The notes under the pieces: model-generated | What the model was told of the DNA's origin: nothing | What the model saw: the letters and a program-made list of their open reading frames with translations, nothing else | Database searches by the model: none | From: Diploscapter coronatus | Taxonomy: Eukaryota > Nematoda > Chromadorea > Rhabditida > Rhabditidae | DNA: 64,000 bases | Direction of reading: 5' to 3' | Assembly (NCBI GenBank): GCA_964036155.1 | Contig: OZ038423.1 | Coordinates: forward strand, 47,445,249-47,509,248 | Shown: piece after piece, positions 1 to 10,672 of the stretch | Position numbering within the stretch: position 1 is the stretch's first letter | Layout: every line of letters starts with the position of its first letter | Made by a program: the position numbers and the translations under genes

Positions 1-1750
1 GCGCAGCTGAGTGGTAGTCGCCGATCGATTCGAACACGGACGTCATCGCTGACAGCAGAAACAGCAGAGCGAGGCCGGCGTTGAATTGAGGTGCTCCGAA
101 TTTGCCTGAAATCGCGAAACCACAAATTGCATCTCAAATAAGACATTTGGAAATTAATTGCATCGCTACAAGCGAAAATGTAACGTAGAGAATGGTAGAA
201 GGATAAGGATTCCTTCTCGTACTATTTCATAAGTAACGATCTAATTTCCGTTTTTTTCCGAAAAATGTTTATTCCAATACCTGGATAAGGCACTTCGACC
301 CAATTCGAGTGCTTGATCACTTCGACTGATGTGTTTCTATCGACTCTTGCAGCACTATCCTTCGACACCAAGTTGAAAACGGTAAGCACGACGCAGAACA
401 GCCATGATGTGATGATAGCGAAGAGATACTGAAAAGTTCCATAATTAAAAAGTGTTGTTGAAAATACCGGATACTGTCCGAAGATGTTCATCCTGTACCA
501 GTGGAATTTGCCGTTTTTGAGGCCTGGAATCGGCACTTGCACATCAGCCAAATAGAGGATGGTAGCGAATAGAGCGACCCCTTGAACGACAGCCACCCAG
601 TGCAGTGCCATCCGATCGACCATCGTCTTGACTTGGGAAAATGCGAGCAGCATCATTAGAGGGGATACCTGAAAGTGAAAAGCTATGTTTCGAAATTTAG
701 TTCACGTCGTCCATCGAACATTAATACAGTCATCTGGTTTTGATGCGAAATAAATTGAAACATATATGAAAGTTACTCACCGTCAGTGGTCCGATAAGTT
801 TCGTCAACTTGCCAACGATACCAGTGGCACCAATCAGCATCGGCACGAACGACGACGCAATTAGGCAGCCTTGAAGCTGAAAAACGCCTTTTTTCTTCAC
901 CTTCTCAATAAATGTTTTACCAAAGCTAACTTTCCGTAGTAGATTTCTTGCGGCACGTAGTCCTTGTCGGTTGCGTTGCAGGCGTTTTCTGGCTGGGACA
1001 TGAAGCCTTGCACGGATGGCACATAGGCGAAGGCGGTACCTTGTAGAAGAGCTAGCCTGAAAATTAAATGTTACGAAAATAGATTAGACTGATTTAAAAA
1101 TCTACTACATCAAAAATTTATAATGAAGTTTTCTTTCCTAATTTTTAGCAACGGAGTAGATATTGCTAGTCCTGGAAACAACGACTTTCTCGTCATGCTT
1201 TTCTTGACCCACCTCATCCCAAACATCGTCTGAATGATCGTCGATATGCCACTGCTGACGAATGTTGAACTGATCAACGTTTGCCGTAATTTTGCAATGT
1301 CTTGTCCAGCACATAGTGAATCGGCCATGATCAGAGGTACTGTTAGTAGTGCTGAGACACATACCATTACTTGCTGAAAATGATTCAATTTTTAAGTTGA
1401 AGGTGCCTAAAACCCATCTAAGATCACAAGTTAGCTAAAATGCAGCAATATAACGCTAAATTGTGCTGGTTAAGGATATCTTATCAATATTTCAATGGCT
1501 AAAATTATAACAAGATTTTCCTAATTTTTGCGTGTGCGTTATCTTTGTACACTCCTGTTTCAAATCGAAATGACAATCATATTCGATTTTATTTAGATTG
1601 GTGCCCAAGCGAAGATTCATCACATACCTGAAATCCGTAAAGTAGCGCTATGCCCAAAGGTGGTGTATCTTTAGCCTTGATGAAGGGCCGTTGATGAAAT
1701 TTCGGCTTCTCCTTCGTTGACGACGTAGATTCGTCCATTTCGAGGCTCAT
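1..1750 (-). CDS. SLC23-type nucleobase/ascorbate transporter, partial
   Basis: Plasma-membrane permease of the SLC23 (nucleobase-ascorbate transporter) family; animal members carry ascorbate or nucleobases with sodium. Seven exons in reading order: 1628-1750, 1213-1373, 921-1056, 781-876, 468-668, 281-428 and 1-105. All junctions keep frame and the gene runs off the left edge. Family landmarks in order: PPLGIALLYGFQ before the first helix, a FVSSGISTIIQTMFGMR stretch, LALLQGTAFAYVPSVQGF, LIGPLT at the end of exon 4, a HWYRMNIFGQYPV loop, then FESIGDYHSAA, matching the SLC23 DSIGDY motif. The start is the first ATG of a short polar N-terminus (MSLEMDESTS); a TTCAG acceptor lies 11 nt upstream and suits trans-splicing. 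The C-terminal helices are missing. Substrate cannot be inferred. Family assignment is firm. Confidence 0.9.
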
Positions 1751-2478
1751 CACGGAAGTTTCTGAATCGATATTTCCATTTTACGGGAAAATATGATTGG
1801 ACAACAACTTTCGTCGGGTTTGATGCCTTAAGAGCGAAATTTCTCCTACATAGACAGATTATCAATGCAAATCAGAGGCAAAAATATTTTTATAAGTTTG
1901 ATCACCAGAACTCATAAAATTTTATGGAGGAGTGATGTTTTGAATCGATTTTACTAGATTGTCGTCGTTTTGTGTGGTGATTTGTGGTAAATCGTTATCG
2001 TTAATGTTGAAATCTGGGAGATGCAAAGTGGTGTACAGCCATTTTTAGTGGTTAGAAAATCGAGAAATAGCACGCGAAAGGGGGAAACTGGCCTAAAATG
2101 ATTCTTTTTCCCCTCATTGTCGACTTTCCAGATTTCGGCATCAACAATATACCCGGTTAGACTCATAAGAGGTCATGCGCACACGGATACTAGATAGAAA
2201 AAGGATAACTGAAACCGTTTTGCAAAGTTGTAGAGAAAACGAAAAGTGTGTCGATTGATTTTTTTCGAATTCAAAAGGGAAACCGAAATTTGTTTTTATA
2301 GCATGAACACAAACCAACAAACAAATCACAAGATCGGTGTTAACAAAGAAAAATTTGGCATATATTACGGGCCTTACTGAAACTTCGGTTTCGAAAATTT
2401 TTGAAGATTTGGTTTCGATTTCGAGTTCGGTTTCGGTCAGCCCTGTTTAGCAAGAAATACGTTATAATTGGTGCTTAC

Positions 2479-2600
2479 CTTGAGAGGTTTTCTCGATGCG
2501 CGTGCTTTTGGCAGCGGCCGATATCGGAGTCGTGACGGACGCCCTTGAAACGGTTCCAGGTGACGGAGGCGGTAAAAACAACTTCAAGAGGAGGATCGAC
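2479..2600 (-). other. Possible upstream coding exon of the SLC23 gene
   Basis: A GC-richer stretch ends at a good donor (GTAAGCAC). At least two minus-strand frames stay open through it, one reading PPPSPGTVSRASVTTP, a proline/serine/threonine-rich segment like a cytoplasmic tail. It could be an alternative 5' exon of the transporter or part of an unrelated transcript. No start codon or acceptor could be tied to it. Confidence 0.25.
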
Positions 2601-3848
2601 TAATTTTGAGACGTTAGTAAGTTTTGTTAGAAACTAGCAACTTATTTAGAAGGCTAGAACTAATTATTAAACTTTCATCAGATTGTCAGAAAACTATTGA
2701 AAGTTGAAGCACTCCATTCATTCAAAAGTTCGTTATTTTTGTCGATGAACTTGAACTTCAAAAATAAGCCATGCGTGGGTTCGATAGAAGGTTTCGAAGC
2801 TAATCATTTCTCTAGGCGGGCAAAGTGCTAATGTGAAGAGAAAAATTGAGAAAACTTATTTTAATTATTGCAAAGGTAAAGATGAAAATCTAAATCGATT
2901 CACTGAAATGTAGCATCTAAATCAACAAAGGTCGGAAAAATGCCTATATAAAGAGAGAAATTAGAAAGATCATAAAACAACAATTAATGACATGATTTAG
3001 TCTAGCGAAAAAGTGACGATATCATGAATAAAACCACTAATTTATGGAGTGTTCGCTAAATCAATGATAGAATGAATTAGACAGTGATAGTCGCGGGTTG
3101 ATGCAACTTCCTTTCTCTCTATGAAATGCGCCAGTCTTTCCCAGGGTATTACTAACCGGACAAGCGGATTACCATCGAATTATCGATCTCGACCAAATTT
3201 TCCTCCGAGAAATATCGTGTATACGTTGAAATTGGAGCAATTTGTTCCCAAAAATGAGTATTTTGTTCTCGGTTGAAAATATTTAGGAAGAAGGTACTCT
3301 GATCTCTAAGGATACTGCCTTCTTAGCTAATTTTAACCTTAGTAAACATAAGCTTTGACTTGGAAAAACAATGTTGTTAGTTGTATATGAAGTTTGATAT
3401 TTCAAAAGAAAGTGAAAAATTCTTACAAAATAAACGTTTTTTAAACCAAAATATCTATGAAACGTAATTTAAAAAATAAAATGATAAAAATACTGATCAA
3501 TAAAAAGTTATAGAAAATTGAACGGTTGTCTGTCTGGTTGCAATCATTTTGATCATTGTCAATCACTATCAAAGAGGAAGAAATCAAAAGTTGCGGAAAG
3601 AAGAGGTGGAAAAGAATGAAGAAAACGCTATACAAAGACTATTCACGAGTAAAAGAATGATTCAAAAGCATAGTAAAATAAAACGTTACATAACTTTACA
3701 CAAAGCTAAGTGTTGTTCAGGCACTCATTAAAATTTTTATCAAAATGTACAGATCAAAACATAATGTTTTATTTAGATTTAGAAGATTAATGTCCTTTGC
3801 AATCGAATGACTGAAATTGAAAGTTATAAAAATATGAATATTAAATTT
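2601..3848. other. Intergenic, no gene seen
   Basis: AT-rich sequence between the transporter and the next minus-strand gene. Short open frames have no splice context and no recognisable product. A TATATAAAG string near 2944 has no obvious gene behind it. Confidence 0.5.
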
Positions 3849-5694
3849 TTATACCATAGTTTCTATCATACATTCCGCCAATTTAGCAATTTCTTCATCG
3901 CTTAGTTTTGCTATAATTCCTTTCACATGTTTTACGGCGTCTTTTTCGCTTCTACTATAGTAATCTGGATCTAGCAATAAATTCGACAATGCTCCGTCAA
4001 CTTTTCGTAGCTATTATCGAGACATATGATAACTAATAGTTTAATTTAACTATTTACATTTTCCGTTATATCTTCCTCCATCATTCGTTTAGCTTTCCTG
4101 TCATCGATACTCATGATATCCCGAATTAAATCACCAGAATAATTATCCTAAATTTTATTATGTCAACTGATTACCCTAGTTGATAATAACTAATTACCCA
4201 TTCCGCCTCATCCCTATTCGGGTCAGGTTTCTTCTTCGCAATTTTATTGTTCATCTCGATAATTAGAGGCTTCATCAATTTCAATCTCTCGTCCAAACTT
4301 TTACTTCGATCAAATTGGATGGACAAAACCTAAATTAACATAATTAAAGTTTAGCTATACAGTGTGCGCCATAGATATCAATAATAAAACTTTTACGGCT
4401 ATAAAATTCTATATCTTTACCCAAAAATTATCGAATTTTTCAATTCTTATCGAATGATAAGAAATAGCTATTTGAAAAATGGTAGAGATAATTCATGATG
4501 CTACGTTTATACCGGGCCTGAAAATGACATATCTGATGACAGACTATGATAAATTAAAACAAACTGGACTTTATTGAAGGATAGATTCTTGAAATATCGA
4601 TTGTCTGTGGAGTTATCATTGAATTGATGTTATTTCGTGCAGCGTAAATGTTAGTCATAATTTCGTGCTATGTACTGCAATCATATCGATTTTCAACCAT
4701 TACTTGCAGTAATTTAGATTACTAATCTTTATCAGTTTTTATTATTCCATAAAATGTTCATAGAATAAGATTATCGTTTTCCGGTGTTAAGATTGACGAG
4801 CTGGAAGTTGCTCAGAAATAACTGAAATAATATTATATTAAATTTGTTTTAGAATTAAATTAAAAAATCAGTATTCAATTTATCTCTAACTCACCGATGT
4901 TCTCGCCCTCAAGTCCCAGTATTTCTTCATCTCGGTGCCGTTCAGGGTATTTAATTGTTGCTCGATCGCTTCAATTGCGGCTGTTTTTGGCGCAGAATAG
5001 AGTCTTTTGGTGTCTCTCAGCTTGACGAGTTCTTGGTTGACGATGTGAATCTAAATAAATTCATCAGATAAATTTGTACCTAAGATTTTAAAAATAATTG
5101 CCTGGAAAGATTTCGTATCATTGAATCGCTGATCGTCTCTATCGCACGCATCGATAACATTTTCTACAGACCATTTGACTTCCTCCTGTAAAATATTAAT
5201 CAATGCACTTTAGGGATTGAATTTTTAGAAACTTATACCCAAAGTTCCTCGTCCACCATGCCGCCCATACGAACTGCGTCGATGCCTTCGGTGAGTAAGT
5301 GGAACTTTCTGAACTTATTGATCATTTTATCGAAGAATAGTATTGGTTAATATGTGAACGAATTCAGATCGATATTTTAGATTTTACTCTTATATTCTCT
5401 TCACCTGGCCGCCGCAGTTGCGATTGGCTTTATCATCTCCATCCTCTTCTCCTTCGGTCTCCAATGCTCACAGGCAATTTTATTGATCCTATGCATCTGT
5501 TCGCCACCATCCATAGGGTATTGCGTTCTCTGGTAGAGGAGTTCGGAAAGTTCTGAATTAATTTAAAAAGTATATTTTTTAATAAATAACTTACGTTTCA
5601 CAAGTCTTGTCCTTTCGGCTTCTGAAACTTCGGCGGCCTTTTGAAGGTAGACATACCCGATAAGCGACGTTAGGAAAACCAATTTGATGATCAT
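3849..5694 (-). CDS. Secreted protein with two copies of an unrecognised helical domain
   Basis: I do not recognise this family. Eight exons: 5595-5694, 5405-5552, 5239-5308, 5102-5185, 4895-5050, 4198-4329, 4058-4147 and 3849-4010, totalling 942 nt (313 aa). The start MIIKLVFLTSLIGYVYL is a signal peptide; a TTTCAG acceptor lies 6 nt upstream of the ATG. The rest is charged, helical and almost free of cysteine. Two homologous units follow: unit 1 runs from KEKRMEMIKPI through EELW, then IHIVNQELVKLRD; unit 2 from DERLKLMKPLI through EAEW, then LRKVDGALSNLL, ending KLSDEEIAKL. Introns fall at the same places in both units, directly after the Trp and before the second helix, all in phase 0. 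The neighbour at 6009-7283 carries one copy of the same unit. The intron between exons 4 and 5 appears to use a GC donor. A loose resemblance to SXP/RAL-2 (DUF148) helices is possible but unproven. Confidence 0.75.
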
Positions 5695-6008
5695 TTTCTT
5701 CTGAAATGGGAAAATAGTTAAATTAAGTAGCATTACCATTAAAATCACATCAAGAAGGTGCAAACAAACGTAAGAATTTAAAGACTAGCACAATGTTAGC
5801 GAATATGTCGACAAGTCGTCTAATGTTGATCTTATCTTGTTAATGAATGATACTCATTGACGCGTCATGCTCAGTAATATCGAACTAATCACCGAAAACG
5901 TAGATTCACTTTTGAGATAAAAATATTCTCGGAAAAATAACAAAGAATCACAATTCACACTTTACAAATCTTTATTTAAATTAATCGCTATTTAAACAAT
6001 TGCAATTT

Positions 6009-7283
6009 TTATTTTCCTTGTCGTCCCTGTTGCTGCTGCTCTACTGATGATTTAATTCTGTACCAGAGTTGTAGCTCATTAGGACTGAGTGATTTCAGCA
6101 AAACTACCATGGCGTTAACTGCTTCGGATTTCGTTGTCTTAAAACATTTTAATCAGGGTTGCAAATTTGAACACGGATAAGATCCGATCGGGTCTCAAAT
6201 TTTCAACCCTGATTTGAATTGTTAAAATTTAGATACACATTTTCAACCTTGTAATATCTCGGAGAGTGCCTCAGATTTCTCACTTCATCGTTGACGGCGT
6301 GGATCTGAAAATGGGTAATTTTAAAATGAATAAAATCGAGGATTACAATCTGGGGGACGCCTTCCGCTTCCATGTACCCATTTTCGGTGTCGCAATCTGC
6401 GATTTGTTGGCGATACTGGGCTTGAACGCCGTTCTGAAGAAAATTGGTGTAATTAAGTCAGATAGTCAGTATAATTTAAGTAACTAAATGAGTTAATTAT
6501 GATAAGTACCCAAGCAGAATTTCCGCTGCCTCTTCCTGCCGCTTCGGCGAGTTTGATCGCTTTTGGCCTGATGCCGTTCAGTCGCTCATTCGTGTCTCTG
6601 TTCGTGTCGCAAGCGATTTTGGAGATCTGAAAATACGTCTCAGAAGGTTTCGTAAAAATATACACCATTTCAGATGTTAATTATTCTCTATGTTCAAAAG
6701 CATATAATAATATTTTTAAAATATGATCCTTAGAAGTGCACCTCGTGGATCAGATCAATCTGGTTCGCAGGGTATCGAACGTCTTCATCGTAGAAATTCG
6801 AGGCCATATCTAAAAATTCAGTCTTTCTTTATTCCCAATTAATTTTTACTATTGATATATTCCAATTGCTGGGGGTTGAGTGGCTGATTTTGGGCACCTC
6901 CTTGATTTTGAGGGGAGCCGCCGAACTGGCCCTGTCCTTGACCTCCGCCAAACTGTCCTAAAATGCATGATTATCTTTGAAAATTATAAACGAGCCTTGG
7001 CCATTTCCAAATTGACCCTGGCCGCCTCCGAATTGTCCTGAAAATTCAAAATTAAGATAAAAACTCATAGAAAATGCCGAGCCTCACTGACCTCCACCGA
7101 ACTGGCCCTGTCCTTGACCTCCGCCGAACTGCCCTAAAATGCATGATTATTTTTGAAAATTATAAACGAACCTTGACCATTTCCAAATTGACCCCCGCCA
7201 AAATTGTTTTGGCCTCTGCCGCCGCCGCCCCATTGAGCCAACGTGATTGGTAAGAATACCGAGAGGACCAAGTATTGGAGCAT
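6009..7283 (-). CDS. Secreted GQF-repeat protein with one copy of the same domain
   Basis: Nine exons: 7172-7283, 7092-7133, 6996-7037, 6850-6957, 6742-6809, 6510-6626, 6347-6433, 6248-6304 and 6009-6137, totalling 762 nt (253 aa). A signal peptide (MLQYLVLSVFLPITLAQ) is followed by a Gly/Gln/Phe low-complexity region (GQFGGGQGQGQFGG units) spread over exons 1-4. Then comes a helical domain homologous to the units of the 3849-5694 gene: RYPANQIDLIHEISKIACD, NERLNGIRPKAIKLAEAAG, then W before an intron, IHAVNDEVRNLR, and a tail ending QQQQGRQGK. Domain introns sit at the same positions as in the neighbour. A CAG acceptor directly precedes GATG at the start. Exon 3 ends at a GC rather than a GT donor, and a hAT-like hairpin sits in the last intron. 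Function unknown; the repeat region suggests an extracellular matrix, mucus or secreted structural role. Confidence 0.75.
6146..6219. mobile_element. Short hAT-like inverted-repeat element in an intron
   Basis: A 58-bp element (6154-6211) begins CAGGGTTG and ends CAACCCTG. Its arms (6151-6170 and 6195-6214) match at 19 of 20 positions. It is flanked by ATTTTAAT and ATTTGAAT, an 8-bp target duplication with one mismatch. CAGGG termini with 8-bp duplications are typical of hAT non-autonomous elements. It lies inside the last intron of the GQF-repeat gene. Confidence 0.6.
6958..7171 (-). repeat. Tandem exon-intron duplication coding GQF repeats
   Basis: Two introns of this stretch, 7134-7171 and 6958-6995, are both 38 nt long and almost identical (TCGTTTATAATTTTCAAA core, ATCATGCATTTTAG end). 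The exons that follow them are near copies as well. The unit (GQF exon plus intron) was therefore copied as DNA with its splice sites. The first copy has donor GTTCGT; the second has GCTCGT. Confidence 0.8.
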
Positions 7284-7709
7284 CCTGAAATGAAAATTCG
7301 AAGAAATAAAGAAATTGACTATGAAAATATTAGCGCATCAAATATAAACAACATCAAGCATCAATGAAGACGGTGAAACTGTCACATCAATACTACAGAA
7401 GTTTATCGAATGCCTGCCTTCGACTTTTCGGAAAGCGCGATTTCGTTCCGCCGCCGTCTGTCCAAACTCATTTTTCGTACGACTGTTATCATATGTCATC
7501 GATCATTTCCTGCGCCACATTTCCTAAACTCCCTAGATACGAGTTTCAATCGATTGTATTGCAAATCATGACGATAAAACCCGTTTATTCAATAATTATT
7601 CATACATTAGGCACCTAATATCTAAACAATAAGCACTAAAAATACAAGAAGTACAATGTTCAACAGATTTATACAGACATTTGAAACAGATCTGCTGTTC
7701 GTTTGATTC

Positions 7710-9742
7710 TTAGAACCTCGGTACGGATTCGACCGGAAGGAGCTGAAATTTTAGATTTATAACATTTTTAACAGATTAAAGAACGGTGCTACAATGAGAT
7801 CGGGACCGCCGCCTCCTGCTTGACCTCCCCTTCCTATAACTGAGGACTGGTCGACTTGTAGTGGTTTGACATCATTGATACTTGGGAGCCGATAGGTTTT
7901 AATATCAGCACACACTCCAGGCCATCTGAATTTAATAGTAATTTTTTCTCGATTTCAGAATAAGTTATCATCTAGTTAGGATTCTATTGATACAATGGCT
8001 TACTAGTCGATGCGAATATTAAATGAATTATCTAGATAAAAAATTTTGACGCCGAATTGTAAAGTGACGACTTATATGTTTCAGAATGATTAGTCATTCA
8101 AATGAAATTCGACACAATCAATGGCATTAGTGCCTTGGTTGCTATATTGTCATAAGAAATCATTAAGTTTTACTTTGAAACCGTATTCGTGTCGAGCGCC
8201 AGTTTTTCCATGCTCGCGAAGGACTTTCTTGTCAATTCGATCACCAGATTCGCCGTATCGAAACTGCACTTGCTCGCGATTGCCGGCACGTCGCAGTGGA
8301 GTGTGCAAGTCACGTATCTAAAGTAAAAAAGACGATAAACGTGCAATTCTCAAAATATCTCACTCGCAGCTTTCCGCCAGATACTTCTCAGCTTGGGTTG
8401 AATCCCCAGACAAGGCTAGATGCTTGAAATTGTTGATCAATGAAGTCACCGCATCGTGGTGCGAAGTGCACGTCTTGATGCATGCCTCTTGCGGCTCTAC
8501 CGCTTCGATGCAGGGGAACTTCTTTCGAATCGCTGAGAATGAAATTGTTTTAAGATAGGAGTTTCGCTCGTACCATCGAAATTGAAGACACAGTAGTGAT
8601 CCATGATCTCGGAGCTTCTCATGAGCAACTCGTGCAAGAAACCAGGCTCGCATTTCGAGGTACAGTGCTGGAATGTGTGATAGATTCTGAAATGATGTGT
8701 TTCAAAATTTTCATGATTTTATGAAACTAATCTAGGTCCCGCAAACACATTTCTCATGGCTATTCTTTCAGGGTAAAAGCCATGTCTACGAACAGATACT
8801 GGTGTAACTTAGATGTTCGGGCTATTAAAAGATCTCCCTGAACGCATTTTACCTATAAAGTAGGTAAAAACAAATTCGAAAAGTGAACAGACATTTTATC
8901 TCTTTAGATTTGCATAATTATTTTGGCTGCTTGAATCGTTCGAATTTCACTCTTCATTAGTCGCTCGTTCGCGAAATTGCAAAATGATTTTTAGCCGCGG
9001 ACATCTGCGGGCAGCAAAATTATGGGTTTATTTTCCCTTTACACCCGCGCCTTAGTATTTCACATCGCTCTTAAAGTGATTGCGCGAGTTATTGAGCAGT
9101 GTGTATGCGCATAATATGTGGCCAGAAAACTACAATTTCTTTTACCATTATCGGAAATTTCAATTTCTGATGAGCAAGAAAAGTTAGCGTGCATTGTGTT
9201 TGTGGAGTCTAAATAAATCCCTGATAGTTTCTTCTGAGAATTGCATCTATTTATTGAGTTACAAATATTTCAGAATATGCCTTGAACCTTGATAAATATC
9301 AAGTTATTGCTCGTTGTTGGTGTGTTCTTTTATTCATGTATGACACTAAATACTAACTTGCAAAACCCTTCAAAGAACGTCGTGTTCGAGAACGCTCGCA
9401 GGAAGTCGTTGTAGTTCAGCTGTAATTATCTCAATTAATGTCGATTTAATTAGTCCAATTATCTCTTTACATTAAGCAGCGACATGGTCCTTGTTGATCC
9501 TAATTGGTCTCTGATTTGATCGATGAATGTGAAGGTGCATTGCCCGGCACACGACTCCGAGTTCGCATCTTCGTGAACTTCATGCGGACTTAATTAAGCT
9601 ACTTCAAACGATTTGACTAGACAGAAACTCACGCCACTGTGGGAATCGCCGGGTCTAATGTGGGCATGGGACGATGTTCAAATTGTTCAGCTTTTCGAAT
9701 TACTAGAAGAACCAAGGATAGTTTCGCAATTAACTTCATCAT
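7710..9742 (-). CDS. Secreted Cys-rich protein, CPG4-like
   Basis: Eight exons: 9633-9742, 9471-9588, 9358-9419, 8574-8686, 8364-8532, 8174-8317, 7793-7925 and 7710-7742, totalling 882 nt (293 aa). The protein starts with a signal peptide (MMKLIAKLSLVLLVI) then a short linker. The body has regularly spaced cysteines: SCAGQC, FCKIYHTFQHCTSKC, DHYC, KFPCI, EACIKTC, ESCEYVTCTLHC, ASKC and GVCAD. The FC-x-Y, C-x3-C and PC spacing resembles the chondroitin proteoglycan 4 (CPG4) domain of nematode eggshell and secreted proteins; DUF19 is the alternative. The tail is Gly-rich (GRGGQAGGGG). The first ATG of a tandem pair is taken as start, with an AATTAAG acceptor 7 nt upstream. It is first in a minus-strand series of three secreted-protein genes. 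A 670-nt intron (8687-9357) holds nothing recognised. Confidence 0.65.
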
Positions 9743-10672
9743 CACGAATCTTAATTAAAGCTATTATTGTAGAGCTAAACGGAAACGATATCGAATATAA
9801 CGAAATATCCTTGACCTACATAAGGCATAAAATATAACTTATGAAGTGAAATGGGTTTTTGTAAAACATGTGAAAATAAGATGCTTCAAATATGATATAA
9901 TTTGAAGTAAAACATAAACTATAAAACGTATATCTGATTGAAAGCCATTAGACAAATAAAAAATCGACCGGAAAGCGGTTTGCAGTCGATTTGAAATTGG
10001 CAAGTGATTGTCGCTGTTCGACAATGGTGGTTTTGTATACAACTAGGTATTGTGTCCGATTCTAATTTCTTTCTTGTCTCCCCCGCCATTGTGGGCGATT
10101 ATTTTTGTAACAACAATGGTTTGGGCGTGCGTACTTTCACTGCCATCGTGTCATTCTGTCCACTGATTCCCTATTCTCGATTTCTTTATATGGAAATTAG
10201 AGAATTAGCCCTTTACAACATGTTCACTCGTGAATGGCCTTGTAGCAGAAAAACGATCTGATAATCTGATATAGCAAAAATACATATTTGACAAGATGAA
10301 GACCGAACTATCAAAATTAATCGAAAATATCATTTACATATATTTATTTGTAATATATAGTAAAAATCTTCATTTAATAAATTATTAAACTCGTATTTCA
10401 TAGATCTACAATACCATGTTCATTAACAGTCGAAGGCAACGTCATTAGCTAATGCGCCCCATTTGTACGAAATTAAAATGGAATCAATATACAGCAATTT
10501 GATGCTATTGGAAATTAAAACTTTGAAAAAATATAATTAAAAATCTGCCCAGGAACATGGTTCTCAATTTTGTCCCTTTCTCACCTTTTCGTGTATCCTG
10601 ATTTAATCGGTATTGATTGTTAATAAATACGAGATAGTGTAGATCAACAATAAAATTTCGATAAATTAAGAT
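9743..10672. other. Intergenic, no gene seen
   Basis: AT-rich interval between the 3' end of cubilin and the start of the CPG4-like gene. Small open frames on both strands lack splice context and recognisable products. Confidence 0.5.

Noticed and set aside
2371..2446. Transposon call on the CGAAAC-rich stretch ending CAGCCCTG
   Set aside because: Ends are only weakly inverted and no target duplication was found; it may be a remnant but is not supportable.
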